The notes under the pieces were generated by a model. The model saw only the letters and a program-made list of their open reading frames with translations. It was not told the origin of the DNA and ran no database searches. A stretch of DNA of 64,000 bases, taken from positions 1-64,000 of the forward strand of contig NZ_LMVP01000223.1 of NCBI RefSeq assembly GCF_002287235.1. Direction: 5' to 3'. Positions 1 to 8,390 of this stretch are shown here, in pieces (position 1 is the first letter of the stretch; each line of letters opens with the position of its first letter). The position numbers and the translations under genes are program-made. The stretch comes from Methanosarcina spelaei. Lineage in GTDB: Archaea > Halobacteriota > Methanosarcinia > Methanosarcinales > Methanosarcinaceae.

Positions 1-242
1 ATAATTATATTTTAAATGGCATTAAGTTTTCGACATTTCAAGTGCGTAAGTCCTAATGAATTTAACCTTAGTTCCTAAATATTTCTGACAATTACTTTTA
101 GTAATAGTAAGATTTTCCTTTTTCGGTTTAAATGCTTTACGACCTCATTTTCAGATTATTTCTGCCCCTGGAAATGAATTATCGGACAACCTATGAAAAC
201 CATGTATTTGTGGCCTTCTGCGCTCCCGATGTAATAAATTCG

Positions 243-878
243 TTATTTGAGAACTGTTACTTGAGAGGGATCTACCTTCACAGCTAAGTTAGAGACATTA
301 GAATGGAATAATTCCTTATTTGCGGTTAGAGTTCCATTTGATCCCTTATTATTTATTTTTTTAGCAGGAACTCCTGCGATAGAAATGCCTTTTTCATAAA
401 ATGATTTATTTACAACGGAATTTGCTCCAATTGCAATATCGTCCGCAATTGTAATATTCCCAAAAATTTTAGCCCCCGGCCCGATGTATACATTATTTCC
501 TATTTGTGGAGCCGAAGTTTCGTCTCTGTTAGATCCTATATTGGTACAGGCATGTATCCTGCAATTTTCTCCAACCCTGACATTCTTGTTTATAATAATA
601 GTTCCTCTATGAGCTATGCATAACCCTGGGCCAAAAACATTTAGGGGTATAGTAAACCCTAGACGAATACTCATCTGGTGATATCTGTACTGTATATATT
701 TTAAATATAATTTGGAAATCAAGGATTTTTTACAATTAGTATAATACTCAACCTTTCTTAGGATTCTCTGAAATTTCCATATATCATCACCAACTAACTT
801 AGGCTTCCGATAGTTTTTTCCACAAGCTAACTTATCTGCTTTAACATAAAAGTCGTAATCTGCTTTTGATTTGATTAT
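243..878 (-). CDS. Serine O-acetyltransferase-like hexapeptide protein, start codon unclear
   Basis: Likely transfers an acetyl group to serine or a sugar in the cytoplasm. The C-terminal part shows the left-handed beta-helix pattern of hexapeptide acyltransferases (GPGLCIAHRGTIIIN, GENCRIHACTNIG, IGNNVYIGPGAKIFG) with the expected His in the AHRG motif, and ends in AGVPAKKI. The first ATG-like start is TTG at 722. However, the same frame stays open to an in-frame stop at 891-893, and those upstream codons read like a genuine family N-terminus (ADYDFYVKADKLACGKNY, then DDIWKFQRILRKVEYY). That stretch contains no ATG, GTG or TTG, so either ATA at 878 initiates or the start was lost. The 878 boundary is therefore an inference. 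Full length would be about 211 residues, usual for this family. The gene stands alone, with no cysteine synthase beside it. Confidence 0.75.
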   Translation of the reverse strand: MIKSKADYDFYVKADKLACGKNYRKPKLVGDDIWKFQRILRKVEYYTNCKKSLISKLYLKYIQYRYHQMSIRLGFTIPLNVFGPGLCIAHRGTIIINKNVRVGENCRIHACTNIGSNRDETSAPQIGNNVYIGPGAKIFGNITIADDIAIGANSVVNKSFYEKGISIAGVPAKKINNKGSNGTLTANKELFHSNVSNLAVKVDPSQVTVLK

Positions 879-893
879 AAAAACCCCCCCTTA

Positions 894-1450
894 TTCAATA
901 ATAGGTACTAGGAATTTCCTATATCAATCTAGTGTCATGAAAATTTAGTTATTGGTAACCTTATGAGCTCAAAATCGGTGTATGCTGATGGAAGCTATCA
1001 AGATTATGCTCAACAATTAAATTGCCGAGACACTAGTGTCGAGTCAATCACTAAAGATTCAATAATTGCGAGTAATTGTAATCGATTTTATACGATATTT
1101 TGCTGTTAACTCAATACTGAAATTACAAATATATTCAATTGACCTGGTTAGTTCTGAAACAAAGATCAAAGTTTTAAGGAACGTCAATAAAGTAACTATA
1201 CATATTTAATTAAAGAGATGGGAACTAAGATAAAATTTTCTTAAATGTTTAGAAAACTTTAACATTGTTGAAACTTTTAAACGATTTTTCGAAATAAATA
1301 AATTACTTTAAAATGCTTGGTTTTAATAATGTCCCTTAGTAGTTTTATGAGGTTCAATTAAAACTCAAGAGAGACCAAAGTTAAAACGGACATCGTTACT
1401 CAAAAATTAAGAAGAAAAATCGAGAAAACTTGAAAAAAAGAGAAAAGTTT
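894..1450. other. AT-rich intergenic region, no gene seen
   Basis: No convincing reading frame, RNA gene or terminator was seen between the acetyltransferase and the tandem repeats. Base composition is strongly AT-rich with frequent stops in all frames. Confidence 0.6.
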
Positions 1451-1668
1451 TCAAATGAATTTTTGCTCAAGCTTTTTTTTAAAAAGCTCACGAAAAATCA
1501 AAATTTGTCAAATGAATTTTTGCTCAAGCTTTTTTTAAAAAGCTCACGAAAAACCAAAATTTGTCAAATGAATTTTTGCTCAAGCTTTTTTTAAAAAGCT
1601 CACGAAAAACCAAAATTTGTCAAATGAATTTTTGCTCAAGCTTTTTTTTAAAAAGCTTGAGCCAAAGC
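1451..1668. repeat. 56-57-bp tandem repeat, four copies, hairpin in each
   Basis: Units begin at about 1451, 1508, 1564 and 1620. Each carries GCTCAAGCTTTTT, an A/T run and AAAAAGCTCACG. This gives an imperfect inverted repeat in the first three units and a nearly perfect one (GGCTCAAGC-type arms closed by GCTTGAGCC) in the last. The array ends about 35 bp before the start of the PAPS-reductase-like gene. Arrayed terminator-like hairpins or a structured leader are both possible. Confidence 0.85.
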
Positions 1669-1702
1669 CTTTTAAAGGTTAACCTCTCTCAATCTGCATG
1701 AC

Positions 1703-3607
1703 ATGTCCAGACCAGCATATCTTGGAAAAATGCTTCTGCACTGGTGTGAGGCCTGTAATGTGCCTGTACTAGGTAAAAAGTGCGGATGCGGCAAAAGTAC
1801 AAAAAAAGTTGAGGTAACCCCTCCGGGAGATATCCGCCCGGCTTTTGATTATGATATAAAACGCATAAACTCGATTTCGGAAAAGGAGTTCAATGCGCCC
1901 CTTATACCTGAAGGACACCTTGTAGTGCTAAATAAAGCTCCATATGAAGACCGAATGGACGAGATTATAGTTGACGGGGAAGTAATCGCGTCTCTCAGAT
2001 TTGAGATCGAGAGCTGTGAATGGGTTCTGCTTCCCAGGCTCGAAGGGGCAAGAAGGCTTTTCCAGGGAAGGGATAAAAAAGCTCTGAAAAAGTGGGTTTT
2101 TATCGAGCAGTCAGTAGTGCCTTTTATTCTGGAAAAAGGAGCAAGTGTTCTGGCACCAGGGGTTCTTGATGCCGATCCACAAATCAAAAAAGAAGATGAG
2201 GTAATTGTACTGAATCCTGCGGGGGACGTAATATGCTGTGGGCGGGCCCGAATGACAGGAAAGGAGATGTGTGAGGAAAACCGCGGGCATGCCGTAAAAC
2301 CACGCTGGAGCGGAGAACCAGAGCCTCAAAAAGCAAAACTTGGAGGACAAACCTGGGAAGATGCCGTAAAAGCCAATGAAAAAATTCTGGACGGCATGAT
2401 AGAAAGATCCCACGCTTTCATAAAAAATGTCGCAGGAAGTATGGATCTGAAGGTAAGCGTATCCTATTCCGGTGGAAAGGATAGCCTTGCTGTGCTCCAG
2501 CTAGTTGATGAGAGTCTTGACGATTACGAGATTATGTTTGCAGATACCGGGCTTGAGTTTCCGGAAACCGTTGAGAACGTCAAGCAGGTTGTTGAGCATT
2601 ATGGGAAAAAACTCAGGAGCTCAAGTGCAGGAGAAGCTTTCTGGGACTCGATAAGTGTTTTTGGCCCTCCTACCATGGACACCCGCTGGTGTTGTAAGAT
2701 CTGCAAACTAGGACCGATCACCCGGTTAATTGATGAGAACTACGAAGGTGGATGCCTTAGTTTCATAGGACAGCGTCAATATGAATCTCATGCCCGTTCA
2801 ATCAGTAAGAAAGTCTGGAAGAATCCATGGGTGGGAAACCAGGTAGGAGCATCTCCTATACAGGAATGGACGGCCCTTCATATCTGGCTTTACCTTTTCA
2901 GGACAAAAGCCCCCTATAATCCGGCTTATGAGAAAGGATATGACAGGATGGGATGCTGGCTCTGTCCATCTTCCTCCCTTGCAGATTTCTTCCAGCTTGA
3001 AGAAAGCCATCCCGAACTTGCAAAAAAGCTGAACTCCCATCTCCTTGTCTATGCTAAAAAAATGGGGCTCTCTCCTGAATGGGTAAGGTATGGTTTATGG
3101 CGCTACAAGCGGTATCCTCGGATTCTCCAGGAACTTGCTGAGAAAAAAGGAATTTCTCTTCTTCCATCCCAGGAGACACCAACAGAACTTCGTTTTGAAG
3201 TAGCAACAGGGTACAGGCCCTGCAAAGCAGGAGGAATTTCTGCGGACGGAAGTTTCGGGCAGGCAATTGATATAGAAACCCTGAAAGAAAGCGGAATGCT
3301 TTCACCCATAGGAAAGGCTTCTTTTATAGAAGGAGCTGCTTCAGTCGCTTTTAGAGAATCCAGAGCACAGGTTTTTGCCTCGGGAAATGTCAATGGGAGA
3401 AGTGAAAACGAAAAAGAGCTGAAAAAGCTTATGAGAATTATTGAGTTCTCGGTAAGAAGGGCTTTACTCTGTCAGGGATGCGGAGTTTGCGTGGGCCACT
3501 GTGAGCATAATGCAATTGAAATGAAAGAAAAGAAGGTAAGAATTAAAGAAAATTGTACTCACTGCGGAGCATGTATTGAAGTCTGCCCGCTTGTTAAATT
3601 TATATAA
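1703..3607 (+). CDS. PAPS reductase-family Fe-S protein with zinc ribbon, PUA and ferredoxin domains
   Basis: A 634-residue cytoplasmic protein of the adenylyl/phosphoadenylyl-sulfate reductase superfamily. Order of domains: N-terminal cysteine cluster (about 14-30, CEAC...KCGCG), a PUA-like segment (about 130-200), a PP-loop ATP-pyrophosphatase core with SGGKDS near residue 256, CCKICKLGP and GCWLCPSSS cysteine motifs, and a C-terminal two-cluster ferredoxin (about 589-634, CQGCGVCVGHC and CTHCGACIEVCP). The PUA domain normally binds RNA, so the substrate may be a tRNA or a sulfur carrier rather than PAPS. Methanogens use related proteins of uncertain function. ATG at 1703 follows the hairpin repeats. 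It converges with dinB, ending 100 bp from it. Confidence 0.85.
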   Translation: MSRPAYLGKMLLHWCEACNVPVLGKKCGCGKSTKKVEVTPPGDIRPAFDYDIKRINSISEKEFNAPLIPEGHLVVLNKAPYEDRMDEIIVDGEVIASLRFEIESCEWVLLPRLEGARRLFQGRDKKALKKWVFIEQSVVPFILEKGASVLAPGVLDADPQIKKEDEVIVLNPAGDVICCGRARMTGKEMCEENRGHAVKPRWSGEPEPQKAKLGGQTWEDAVKANEKILDGMIERSHAFIKNVAGSMDLKVSVSYSGGKDSLAVLQLVDESLDDYEIMFADTGLEFPETVENVKQVVEHYGKKLRSSSAGEAFWDSISVFGPPTMDTRWCCKICKLGPITRLIDENYEGGCLSFIGQRQYESHARSISKKVWKNPWVGNQVGASPIQEWTALHIWLYLFRTKAPYNPAYEKGYDRMGCWLCPSSSLADFFQLEESHPELAKKLNSHLLVYAKKMGLSPEWVRYGLWRYKRYPRILQELAEKKGISLLPSQETPTELRFEVATGYRPCKAGGISADGSFGQAIDIETLKESGMLSPIGKASFIEGAASVAFRESRAQVFASGNVNGRSENEKELKKLMRIIEFSVRRALLCQGCGVCVGHCEHNAIEMKEKKVRIKENCTHCGACIEVCPLVKFI

Positions 3608-3706
3608 ATTTTTACAATTGACACGAGTTAGAACTGGAGTAATATTGTAGAAAGAAAAAGTGAAGCCTTCGATAGAGGTAAATGTAAAACTTCAAAAAAG
3701 GCAAAG

Positions 3707-4804
3707 TTAATAATCAAAAAGGCTTTTCTGGCCTACCCTTTTCTGAAGTTCCCCTACCCTGACACCTATCCGCCTGAACTCAGTATGACTTTCCGAAACA
3801 AACTCACCCAGGATTTCGCGAGCTACCTCGAGGAGAGACTCCTTTGAATAAACAGGGTGGTTTAACGTACGGCTTTTGGTATACATTTTAAACTTTGAAT
3901 TTATGACCGTAACGGTTACAGTCCTGAAGGAAAGATCCCTTGAATCGAGTTTTGAAATCACATCCTCTGCCAGCCTGTCAAGTAACTGAGAAATAAGATT
4001 GATGTCGAGCGTATCCTCAGGCAGAGTTGCAATCCTTCCTATCTGTTCCGAGCCATCCCTTTTTTTTACTGGAGAATCATCGATTCCTGCCGCAGCCTGT
4101 TTAAGCCAGATACCCCGTGTTTTTCCGAAAATAGAGATAAGATCAATAACATCGTGTTCAGCAAGGTCTTTTATTGTGACTATGCCCATTTCCTGCAGTT
4201 TTCCTGCAGTTACATTCCCTATCCCCCAGAGTTTGGACACTTTGAGAGGCCAGAGAAAATTCTCTAATTTATCCGGACTTATGACCGTAATCCCATCGGG
4301 TTTCTGGACAGAGGATGCCATCTTGGCAATAAGCTTATTTGAGCCTACTCCCACAGAGCAGGTCAGCTTCTCTTTATCCTTTATTTCATTCTTAATCTGG
4401 GTTCCAATCTCAAAGGCCAAGTTAAAGTCTCCACCTGTTTTTTCCGTAATTTCCAAGAAAGCTTCATCTATGCTTATCTGTTCAAACGCCTCTCCAGTCT
4501 CCCTGGCATCCGTATAACTCCTGAGAATTTCCATAATCCGATCCGAGACCGAAGTGTAGAAGTCCTTTCGGACAGGTAGAAAAACAGCTTCAGAGTTCAA
4601 TTTTTTTGCCTTCGAACAGGACATGCCTGCTCTGATCCCGGATTCCCGTGCGATATAATTGCAAGTACTTACAGCTCCACTGAACTCGCTTCTTCCGGAC
4701 AGCATGCAGACTACGATAGCTTTTCCCTGAAGTTTAGGGTTTTCCCGTTCTTCAATGGCTGCAAAAAAGTAGTCCATATCTACATGGAGAACAACACGTT
4801 GCAT
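3707..4804 (-). CDS. dinB: DNA polymerase IV (Y family)
   Basis: An error-prone translesion DNA polymerase. The palm-domain motif HVDMDYFFAAIEE lies at residues 7-19 and the second catalytic acidic motif SIDEAFLEI near residue 110. A helix-hairpin-helix region follows (KLWGIGNVTAGKLQEMGI), then the little-finger domain. The C-terminus QKSLFDY resembles a PCNA-interacting peptide, as expected for an archaeal Y-family enzyme tethered to the sliding clamp. Length (365) is normal. The start is ATG at 4804. The gene is monocistronic, convergent with the preceding gene. Confidence 0.95.
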   Translation of the reverse strand: MQRVVLHVDMDYFFAAIEERENPKLQGKAIVVCMLSGRSEFSGAVSTCNYIARESGIRAGMSCSKAKKLNSEAVFLPVRKDFYTSVSDRIMEILRSYTDARETGEAFEQISIDEAFLEITEKTGGDFNLAFEIGTQIKNEIKDKEKLTCSVGVGSNKLIAKMASSVQKPDGITVISPDKLENFLWPLKVSKLWGIGNVTAGKLQEMGIVTIKDLAEHDVIDLISIFGKTRGIWLKQAAAGIDDSPVKKRDGSEQIGRIATLPEDTLDINLISQLLDRLAEDVISKLDSRDLSFRTVTVTVINSKFKMYTKSRTLNHPVYSKESLLEVAREILGEFVSESHTEFRRIGVRVGELQKRVGQKSLFDY

Positions 4805-5039
4805 CGAAAAAAATAGGTTGGGAAGATTTGTATAATTATCTCTTAAGCTCTCTATAGGAAGAGTCCATCTTTATTACATTAATGATGTTTTAGGTCACAC
4901 GGAGAGGGCATGCCCTAGAAACGTTGAACCTTACAGAAAGAAATATAGAAGCATTTGTTTCAAATAAATATACGTGAAAATACTGTATTATATACACTTG
5001 CAAATATGCTTAATAATATAAACTATTTCTTATAAACTT

Positions 5040-5305
5040 TTTCTTTTTAATGCCGATGCAAGAATCTATTAAAAAATTAAAGGGCATAGAAGGTATTTCC
5101 AGGCAGGACATTTCCATCAAGTATTCTCGTCTACTAATAAATATATAAGTAGATTAGATCTTCAACCAAAACGCAGTAAGCTAATCCTACAAATACTCTT
5201 TTTGAACTAACTTTTATTAATTGTTTTTTTAGTACAAAGCTTACAGACAACGATAATTTTTCATTAACACTCAAATTTCCGATATAAGTCAATAAATAAT
5301 ATAAA
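5040..5305 (+). repeat. Upstream module, copy 1 of 3
   Basis: About 250 bp similar to 6585-6865 and 8125-8390. Shared blocks are ATTTCCAGGCAGGACATTTC-like, TACT/AATAAATA-like, ACGCAGTAAGCTAATCC-like, and AGTACAAAGCTTACAG plus CGATAATTTTTCATTAACA-like. It precedes the first membrane winged-helix-like gene. It is probably a shared promoter or leader region. The boundaries are approximate. Confidence 0.6.
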
Positions 5306-5540
5306 AAGAATATTTATATTATAACCTATAAATTTATATGTATACTTTAACATTAAAAATGGACACTGAATCTTCTGTTCACTTAGGTTTGTAATTTAAA
5401 GTCCACGAAAGTAACGGAAAAAGTAACACATTTCATACAAAGCTAGTGATCAATTGATTATAAATTTGGATAATATAGCATAAAAATTGTAGAATAAGTA
5501 AATAGAAAATCATAAGATATGTGAATAAATGAAACACAAA

Positions 5541-5569
5541 AAAGAAGGTCGTGTCCGTGAGTTACTGAT
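5541..5569 (+). promoter_or_regulatory. Conserved leader block, copy 1
   Basis: AAAGAAGGTCGTGTCCGTGA followed by GTTACTGAT is repeated almost exactly at 7181-7209, upstream of the paralogous gene. In this copy it is separated from the gene by about 140 bp of extra MITE-like DNA that the second copy lacks. Confidence 0.6.
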
Positions 5570-5572
5570 TTC

Positions 5573-5715
5573 TGAAGCAGTGTTCTAAATTTGTTGTAAA
5601 TTTTAATTCACATTTTTGTATACTGTATCTGAAACTGGTCTACCACGATTGAGTTTTCAATTTAACAACTTTTAAAAAAATTGGTATTTTATAGAACTTT
5701 CAGTACACTACTAAC
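5573..5715. mobile_element. Degenerate MITE-like insertion in leader
   Basis: This stretch is absent from the otherwise matching leader of the paralog at 7210-7263. Its two ends are imperfect inverted repeats (GCAGTGTTCTAAATTTGTTG against the reverse complement of AGAACTTTCAGTACACTAC). It resembles the core of the MITE at 7874-8117 (GCAGTGTGCC...TTCTGTAAA and CAGTATACAAAAATTT). The outer TTGAGC ends are missing. Confidence 0.45.
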
Positions 5716-5771
5716 TCAAAAAAAGAGTAAATATTTTATGTTTAAAAAAATGGGAAAATGGAGAGATATTC

Positions 5772-6344
5772 TTGCGCTTGCATTTCTCAAGAATTAACAC
5801 TTATTATCGAAAAGTAAATAAATTATTTAGTCCTCAGAAAACTGTACAAACACAATCGCAATTATCAAAGAGCGATATTTTTGGAGTACTCCAGAACAAC
5901 CGAAGAAGGCTTGTGCTGGAACTCCTCCGCAATCAGGGAGGCCAGAGTGTACGCTCCCTATCCGAAGAGATAGCACATGTTGAATCCCAAGCCGAAGAGC
6001 CAAAAAGGAGTGTTAGAAAAAGTATATATGTTTCACTGCTTCAGACACATATCCCAAAAATGGAAAACCTGGGAATCATTACCTACAATAAGGAGAAGGA
6101 CACTGTGGAACTTCTCCAAGCTTCCCAGGACTTTGACATCTACCTAGAAACTGTTAATAAAGGAGACATCCCCTGGAGCCAGTTCTATCTTGGCCTGAGC
6201 ATACTTGCCTTTATCAGTAGCCTAATTATATTCATAGGAGTGATTAACTGGATCTCAAGTTATAAGTGGATGTTTTTCACAAATGGTCTTTTCATGGTAG
6301 CCTCAATAGCTTATAAACGCCACGCCCGCAAACTTGAGAAATGA
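5772..6344 (+). CDS. Membrane-anchored winged-helix-like protein (DUF7344-like), copy 1
   Basis: A 190-residue protein. Residues about 35-115 (KSDIFGVLQNNRRRLVLELL, then SVRSLSEEIA and SLLQTHIPKMENLGII) look like a winged-helix domain, followed by two C-terminal transmembrane segments (about 136-157 and 165-182). This is the layout of archaeal DUF7344-type proteins, whose role is unproven. A membrane-bound transcription regulator is an inference. TTG at 5772 is chosen because GGAGAG lies six bases upstream and the same GGAGAG-N6-TTG arrangement is kept in the paralog at 7264. Protein identity to that paralog is high through the whole length after residue 20. It shares an upstream module with the TasA-like gene at 8555. 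Confidence 0.8.
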   Translation: MRLHFSRINTYYRKVNKLFSPQKTVQTQSQLSKSDIFGVLQNNRRRLVLELLRNQGGQSVRSLSEEIAHVESQAEEPKRSVRKSIYVSLLQTHIPKMENLGIITYNKEKDTVELLQASQDFDIYLETVNKGDIPWSQFYLGLSILAFISSLIIFIGVINWISSYKWMFFTNGLFMVASIAYKRHARKLEK

Positions 6345-6377
6345 ACGCATTATAAATAGCGTAGACATTGCTGTCTT

Positions 6378-6507
6378 AGAGCCTATCCGAAAAGTGGTTA
6401 TCTGCTATAACTTTTAGATATACAACATGCAAAACCGGAACAGATGCCGGGATATTTAGACCTATCGCAATTTTTGATATGCATTACTGACTTTTCGGAT
6501 AGGCTCT
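6378..6507. mobile_element. MITE-like element with 18-bp perfect terminal inverted repeats
   Basis: AGAGCCTATCCGAAAAGT at 6378-6395 is matched exactly by its inverse complement at 6490-6507, enclosing 94 bp with no reading frame. The size (130 bp) and the terminal sequence are typical of miniature inverted-repeat elements mobilised by an IS transposase elsewhere. It lies between the two winged-helix-like genes and could also act as a bidirectional terminator hairpin. Confidence 0.75.
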
Positions 6508-6584
6508 TAATCAACTTTAGTCTTTTTTAAGATAATGGATAAATTTTTGACAACATATATTAAAAAATTAAAGCATTTTTAATT

Positions 6585-6865
6585 TTTTTCTTTTTTTATA
6601 TCTTCTCTCTTACCTCATGCATTGGAGTATTTCTAGAACGGACATTTACTTCAAATCTTCTGATCTACTTAACATACTTAAATAAACATTTAATCTTACA
6701 TAAAATGCAGTAAAATTAAGCCTTTACAAACTTGGTAACGTACTATTATTTGAATTAATTTATGATTAACTCCTTTTTCTCCTTAAAGCCTATTGATAAT
6801 GGTAATTTATCGTTACCGGCTCAAAATTTCTGTTAATTAACCAATAACTAATACTAAAGAAGCAC
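6585..6865 (+). repeat. Upstream module, copy 2 of 3
   Basis: Matches 5040-5305 and 8125-8390 imperfectly. It ends with GGTAATTTATCGTTACCGGC and TAACCAATAACTAATACTAA, the latter exact at 8361-8380. It precedes the second winged-helix-like gene. Boundaries are approximate. Confidence 0.65.
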
Positions 6866-6881
6866 AATTATCATTGTAATT

Positions 6882-6940
6882 ATGATACATTTTATGATAC
6901 ATTTTATGATACATTTTATGATACATTTTATGATACATTT
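6882..6940. repeat. 12-bp tandem repeat, five copies
   Basis: ATGATACATTTT repeated at 6882, 6894, 6906, 6918 and 6930. Short reading frames through it are low-complexity artefacts. Confidence 0.9.
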
Positions 6941-7180
6941 GTAGTTAGTTAAGCCTGTTAATATAAGAATAACTACTACAATTATCGATTCTTTTCGGCT
7001 TACCTGATGAAGTTTATAGAATATAATAAAAACGATAAATATATTATAAAACGCCATAATAAATAATATAAATAAAATATAAAATAACATAAAATAACAG
7101 ATTATATTGTAATATAACATAAAATATGTGACTGAATCAGGCTTCTATTGATAACTAAAACCAAGTCATTCATGAATGAA

Positions 7181-7209
7181 AAAGAAGGTTGTGTCCGTGA
7201 GTTACTGAT
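7181..7209 (+). promoter_or_regulatory. Conserved leader block, copy 2
   Basis: AAAGAAGGTTGTGTCCGTGA followed by GTTACTGAT, matching 5541-5569 with one difference. It lies 55 bp upstream of the TTG start at 7264. Confidence 0.6.
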
Positions 7210-7263
7210 CAATTCCGAAAAAGAGAGTAAATTTTCTATGTTTGAAAAATTGGAGAGATATTT

Positions 7264-7836
7264 TTGTGTTTACTTCTTTCAATAACTCAGGCCCATTACC
7301 AAAAGGAAAATAACACATGTAACCCTCAGATAACTGTACAAACACAGATGCAGTTAACAAAAAATGATATTTTCGGAGTCCTCCAGAATGACAGAAGAAG
7401 ATGTGTCCTGGAAATCCTTCGAAGTCAAGGAAGGCAGAGTGTACGCTCACTGTCCGATGAAATCGCCCGGATTGAATCCCAAGCCGAAGAACCAAAGGAG
7501 AATATTAGAAAAAGCATATATGTTTCATTGCTTCAGACACATATCCCAAAAATGGAAAGTTTGGGAATCGTTGCCTATAGTAAGGAACAGGACACTGTGG
7601 AACTTCTCCCAGCTTCTCGGGACTTTGACATTTACATGGAAACTGTTAAAAACGGGGACATTCCCTGGAGCCAGTTCTATCTTGACCTGAGCATTCTTGC
7701 CATTGTCGGCAGCCTTATGATATTTTCAGGGTTAATCAAATGTATCTCAAGTTTTCAGTGGATATTCTTCACAATTGGAATTTTTATGGCTACCTCAATA
7801 GCCCATATGTACTACGTCCGCAAACTTGGAAAATGA
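7264..7836 (+). CDS. Membrane-anchored winged-helix-like protein (DUF7344-like), copy 2
   Basis: A tandem paralog of the 5772 gene, also 190 residues. It has the same winged-helix-like segment (KNDIFGVLQNDRRRCVLEIL through SLLQTHIPKMESLGIV) and two C-terminal membrane spans (about 136-158, 165-182). The core sentence IYVSLLQTHIPKME and the DIPWSQFYLDLSILA linker are nearly identical between copies, so the duplication is recent or under strong constraint. The start TTG is supported by GGAGAG six bases upstream, conserved in both copies. The N-terminal 20 residues differ from copy 1. Its position just before the TasA/SipW-like set suggests a regulatory role there, which is an inference. Confidence 0.8.
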   Translation: MCLLLSITQAHYQKENNTCNPQITVQTQMQLTKNDIFGVLQNDRRRCVLEILRSQGRQSVRSLSDEIARIESQAEEPKENIRKSIYVSLLQTHIPKMESLGIVAYSKEQDTVELLPASRDFDIYMETVKNGDIPWSQFYLDLSILAIVGSLMIFSGLIKCISSFQWIFFTIGIFMATSIAHMYYVRKLGK

Positions 7837-7873
7837 GCTAAATTTATTACGCGAATACGTGTTCTTTAATTAT

Positions 7874-8117
7874 TTGAGCTCATCCCAAAACCAATTTTTT
7901 TCCAAATATCATACTATTTTCATGTTAGAAATTAAAGCAATTGGCAGTGTGCCACTTTTTCTGTAAAATTATAAATCTTATAAAGTTTGTGGTTTGAAAA
8001 TCCCCTAGCAAGAGAACTGAATTTTGTTCAGTATACAAAAATTTGACTTTGAATTTACAGAACTTTCGGCACACTGCAAGCAATTATTCAAAATTCAAGG
8101 TTTGGGGATAGGCTCAA
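7874..8117. mobile_element. MITE-like element, 244 bp, palindromic along its length
   Basis: The ends TTGAGCTCATCCCAAAACC (7874-7892) and the inverse complement of GGTTTGGGGATAGGCTCAA (8099-8117) match at 16 of 19 positions. Inner arms also pair: AGCAATTGGCAGTGTGCC with the inverse of GGCACACTGCAAGCAATT, and TTCTGTAAAATT with AATTTACAGAA. There is no transposase gene. A short reading frame crossing the right end (8024-8221) is not believed to be a gene. Confidence 0.7.
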
Positions 8118-8124
8118 GAATAGA

Positions 8125-8390
8125 TGTCAAAAGATTGTTTTATTCTTTTTTAGTACTTAAGCGAAGGTACTTCTGGATACAACAGTCACCTCAACTTTTC
8201 ATCTACCTTCCAGAACATTAAATAAGTATTTCGATCTTAACCAAGAATCTTTTTTTCCTACAAGCAACTTTTCAGAGTTAACTGTTGATTAACTTCTTTT
8301 TCAATACAAAGCTTAACGATAGTGGTAATTTTTCATTAACAGCCCAAAATTTTCGTTAAGTAACCAATAACTAATACTAAGGAAGAATGA
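8125..8390 (+). repeat. Upstream module, copy 3 of 3
   Basis: Similar to 5040-5305 and 6585-6865. The clearest part is the right half: CAATACAAAGCTTAACGATA, GGTAATTTTTCATTAACAGC and TAACCAATAACTAATACTAA. It lies about 165 bp upstream of the TasA-like gene, so all three neighbouring genes carry the same upstream block. Confidence 0.6.

Noticed and set aside
8024-8221. 65-codon frame
   Set aside because: It crosses the right end of the MITE and the upstream module. No ribosome site and no homology pattern.
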